This document shows positions 60,607-64,000 of a stretch of 64,000 nucleotides of DNA, piece after piece. Under the pieces are notes generated by a model. The model saw nothing but the letters and a program-made list of their open reading frames with translations. It was not told where the DNA came from and searched no databases. The DNA is from Telopea speciosissima (lineage: Eukaryota > Streptophyta > Magnoliopsida > Proteales > Proteaceae): positions 55,484,593 through 55,548,592 of the forward strand of contig NC_057923.1 of the NCBI RefSeq assembly GCF_018873765.1, given 5' to 3'. Positions within the stretch are counted from its first letter, which is position 1. Every line of letters begins with the position of its first letter. The position numbers and the translations under genes are program-made.

Positions 60607-63078
60607 TCACATCACTTCGGAGTAGGAGTTTCGCTGCTTCTTCTTCTTACTTTTCTTTGTCAGGAGGAGGGAGAATCGTGCAAAGCTAGACTTCTTCCGC
60701 TTTGCTGAGAACTGTTTGTGACCACATCCATCCTTCTCAATCTTCTGAGGAGGAGAAAGAACCCCATTACTTTTACCAAGCATCTGACCCAGTGACACTT
60801 TTGGTTTCTCAGTTATGACTTCTGCCTGCCCCATCTCTAACTCTTCTCGCAGAAGCAACTTTCTACTCAATATTTGCCCTATTGAGAGGGTTGGCTTCAA
60901 GACGGGCTTCGATCCATCACTAACCAGATTCAGGCCATTGACATCAAGCAGCCGAGAATCTCTCCGATGGACAGATGAGCAAGAATTCTTGAATTTCGTA
61001 GAGTTATGCACCGAGCGCCTCTTTTGACCATTCTCTGATCTCCATTTCCGGAGAGCATCTTCAACAGCAAGCTTCCCTTTATTTGCAGCCTCTACTCTGT
61101 TTAGAGCCTTTTCTAAAGCCCTTTTACTCATTCTAACTTCTTCTGTTGCTTCTTCAACCTTCTTTAATATTTCCATCTTTGATATATTTGCTTCATCAAT
61201 TTGATTCATGGCATCTACAACCTTCCTCCTTGAATGCTCCTCAGCTTCTCGCATTTTCTGGGTTAGAGATGAGTATTCTTCAAAAGAAATAGTTATTAGT
61301 TCAGACTTCTGAAGGGAAACCCCAGACGAGCTCTCACTGTTTGATAGGGCTTTTATCTCTGCCAGAGCAACAGCTTCAGCTGCTCTAGCTGCTTCCTCCA
61401 TCTTTTTGGCTGCAATCCACCTGATCTCAGCAGTCCTAATGCTTGTTTTGGTCTGCTCAATCTCTGACATTGCCCTCATTACTTCAGATTTTGCAGCTGC
61501 AGCCATTTTCTTAAACTGTTCAGCCTCCAAACTCAATTGTTGAACCTCCCTTGAAATATCTGTAGGATTCTCAGAAAGACCTTTGATTTCAGCATTTGTG
61601 GCCTGCTGTAGTTTCAGTTTCGTTTGGTTTAGCTCCTCCTCTAGAGATGAAATTCTAAAAGAATTAGAAGTTAGCCTCTCACGGGTCTTCTCTAATGAGT
61701 GTCTCTCCTTTTCCAGTTTTTTGTTTAGTGATTCAACAGAACCTCGTATCTCAGCAATATCATTTGTCGTTCTATTAAGATTCATCTTTGCCTGCTTCAA
61801 TTCCATTAATATCAGGCCTGGAGATGAAGTGGGGCACAGACTCAAACCAACCATTGAGTTATGATCAGTCTCAAATGTACTTGCTTGAATTTGCTTTTCC
61901 TTTTCTTCAACAGGAGGACTTGTCTTCGTCACATCTGAATCTGTTTGCACGATTGCAGTCCCTTCAGATGCTTCTTTCTGAAGTTGCAATTTTAAATCCT
62001 CCACAACCCTCTTTGTTGCCTCAAGTTCTTTTAGGACGTCAAGTGTTTCCCGCTCCTTCACGATCAAGTCCTTCCCCAAGTGTTCAGTTTGTTCCTCCAC
62101 TTTTGCTATGTCAATCTCCACAAGTCCATGCTGCTTATGATAGACAGATCCTATCAGAAGTCATAAACAGATATAATAGTAACGGAAGAATATCTAATGT
62201 ACTCTTCTTGCATATGCAACCCACCAACATTTTGCAGTAATACTCTGAAGATGAATGGTTCAGGACTCACAGTCCCCATTCCAACGGTTCCAACCGTATA
62301 ATCCTCATGCCACAACTGGTGTGATCAAAGTGGTCAAAGTGACAACAGCCACTAGACCCATTGAACTGGAAGACAATAGGTCCAGGCTTTAAAGAGGTAA
62401 GACTCTGTTCATGAACCTCGGACAGGGAGGATTTTTAAAACATCTAATTGAGGAATTTAAAAACAACCCTGTTGAGGAAGAAGTCTAAATGCATAAAAAA
62501 TTCTTTGGATGCATAATTTTGAATTCAGAAAACAAATTAAGAGCGGATAAGAAGAACCCACAAAAGGAATCCAAGAAATGGGTCGCAAGCTCTGCGACTG
62601 CAAATAGCCTCCCCTCCCCCTTCCCTAAACGAAGATGAAATTCTCGCATTCTTGAAATCAGGTAAATGAGTACATTTCAACTTGCCAGAAGCTGAAACAA
62701 CAAAACCCGAGAAACGAGTAGGAAAAGAAGGGAAATTATAGAGACTTACAAGTGATTCTACGGCTACAAAATAATAGAGAGATTAAAGATAATAATCTAA
62801 ATTCAAATTCGACAAAATCAGTCATTCTTGATTGGGTTAAAGGCAAAACCCACCTCGGCTTCCATGACCTTATGATGAGGTTTCCAAACACCGCTACCAC
62901 CGAAAAGATTAACAGCTTCCTTCACCGACTCAAACGGCAGCGAAGTGTCAATCTCCGCTCTTGAACTGTTCTTCTCCCCCTCATTCTCCGAAGCTACTGA
63001 GCCCACATTGGAGTTGAACTCTAGGGTTTCAACTCTATCCAGAGTTGTTTTAGGGCCAGAATCTAGGGTTCCAGCCAT
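60607..63078 (-). CDS. WEB-family (DUF827) coiled-coil protein, 590 aa
   Basis: Two exons: 62850-63078 and 60607-62150, joined at GAGGTGG|GTTTTG and GATAG|GATCTG in phase 1, ending in TGA at 60607-60609. Exon 1 carries the family's N-terminal signature (IDTSLPFESVKEAVNLFGG, residues ~43-61). Exon 2 is a long heptad-rich coiled coil (roughly residues 85-430) with many Glu/Lys/Ala stretches. A family-typical tail follows (PTLSIGQILSRKLL), then a Lys-rich end (KKSKKKKQRN). Family knowledge: WEB1/PMI2 proteins act in chloroplast photorelocation and TREPH1 in touch responses; this sequence most resembles the At2g38370/At5g55860 branch by memory, so its exact role is open. The ATG at 63078 is the only in-frame start before the signature motif. 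Confidence 0.92.
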
Positions 63079-64000
63079 TACACAGAAATGTTAGCAAGAA
63101 TGGCTGTGAGAAGTAAGAAACGTTCAAAAATGTAAGTTAATGGTCACTAGGGTTTATGCTTTTCGAGACAAAAAGAAACCCTAGAATTTGAATTCACGGC
63201 GATAATCACGACGATGTTAATGGTTCTTGTAAATGGGGAAGGAAAACAAAGCAAAAGCAGTAAGAACGAGAGTCTCAAGGAGGGAGGAGAAAGGGAAGAC
63301 TGAAGAAACTGACTGAAGCACTGAAAGAGAGATGGGGGGGGGAGAAGAAAAGAAAAAGAACCCTTCCTTTTTTTGTCTCGATAATAAAGTGTAGAATTAC
63401 ATAAATATCCCTTAAAGTTGAATGTAGTTGCAGGTTAAGGGAGGGAAATCGTTTTAAGTTTCTTCTACTCCATCAAAAAACAGAAAAATAATCTAAGAGA
63501 TGGATCCGTAGAAGACGTCCGATTAGAATCCAGAACTGATGCTGGGACCCACATGTCAAGATAAAAAACCTCTTGTATATTTTAAAATTAAATATCCACG
63601 TGGCGCACTAAGGCAACGGTGGCTAAAACATCTAAACCGCGGCCGATGAAGGAAACAAATTTCCGCAAGTTGAGAAGGAAAAGGCATAATTGCCCGTTTT
63701 GAGACCTTTGGGCTAACCTCTCTTTTTAACTTTTAGGAGTACTTTTCCACCCAACGCGGCAAATGACATAATGAGGCTGGTGAGTGGTAACCGACCGTTG
63801 CAGTCTTTTTAGATGGAACAAAAAATCAAAAAGTCCCTAGTAGAGATGAAAATTAGGCCAGCCAGGTTGTGGCCCGATTAGCCCAAACCTGGGCGTGGCC
63901 AAATGGAGGTCTGAACTTTTTTGAGCCTGCCTTGCTAACATCAATGTTTAAATTTCCACGAGCAGTTCGACCATCGGGAGAGAGTGGTCTACAATTAGCT
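63079..64000. other. Upstream flank of the WEB gene
   Basis: The first ~250 bases look like a purine-rich leader (GAAGAAACTGACTGAAG, GAGAGATGGGG). Beyond that no exon, TIR or conserved motif was recognised. Confidence 0.4.

Noticed and set aside
61583..62240. Plus-strand ORFs across the WEB gene
   Set aside because: They are antisense shadows of the long coiled-coil exon, whose minus-strand frame has domain support.

Overview
This window looks like flowering-plant nuclear DNA. It is AT-rich, has long GT-AG introns and plant-only protein families (a WEB/DUF827 coiled-coil protein, a plant-type HMG-box protein, a plant prosaposin-like protein), and holds plant LTR retrotransposons, LINE tails, tRNA-derived SINEs and hAT/MULE/PIF-like DNA elements. 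Introns swollen by transposons suggest a moderately large genome. I cannot name the species, and I found no prokaryote-style operon, CRISPR array or defence system.

Four protein-coding genes can be rebuilt exon by exon, all on the minus strand. (1) 124-17662: an 11-exon, chloroplast-type HAD-superfamily protein of 360 aa. Its introns hold a SINE, a broken Copia gag, two hAT-like elements (one with a LINE tail inside) and a PIF/Harbinger-like element. (2) 23003-24616: a small HMG-box protein with an N-terminal CX2CX11HXC motif; its last exon is unresolved. (3) 28819-47520, with a 5'UTR exon near 48.7-48.8 kb: a 235-aa secreted protein with two saposin-B domains. Its last coding intron is 15.8 kb and holds a rearranged gag-only Ty3/Gypsy-type complex. 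(4) 60607-63078: a two-exon WEB-family coiled-coil protein of 590 aa.

Region by region: 0-17.7 kb is the HAD gene; 17.7-23 kb is a repeat-rich spacer; 23-24.6 kb is the HMG gene; 24.7-28.8 kb is a spacer with a SINE, poly-T micro-insertions, an hAT-like element and a hairpin MITE; 28.8-48.8 kb is the saposin gene with a nest of tandem and inverted ~1.9-kb LTR-like units, two primer-binding sites, two gag remnants and a 35-bp tandem array; 48.8-60.6 kb is a spacer with three long-TIR elements, a LINE tail and hairpin repeats; 60.6-63.3 kb is the WEB gene and its leader.

The four genes share no evident pathway. The unusual material is in the mobile DNA: clean target-site duplications in several introns and spacers, a palindromic LTR arrangement, and at least four very short oligo-T insertions each flanked by an 11-18 bp duplication. 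All exon borders were derived by hand from reading frame, splice dinucleotides and domain continuity, without alignment or transcripts.
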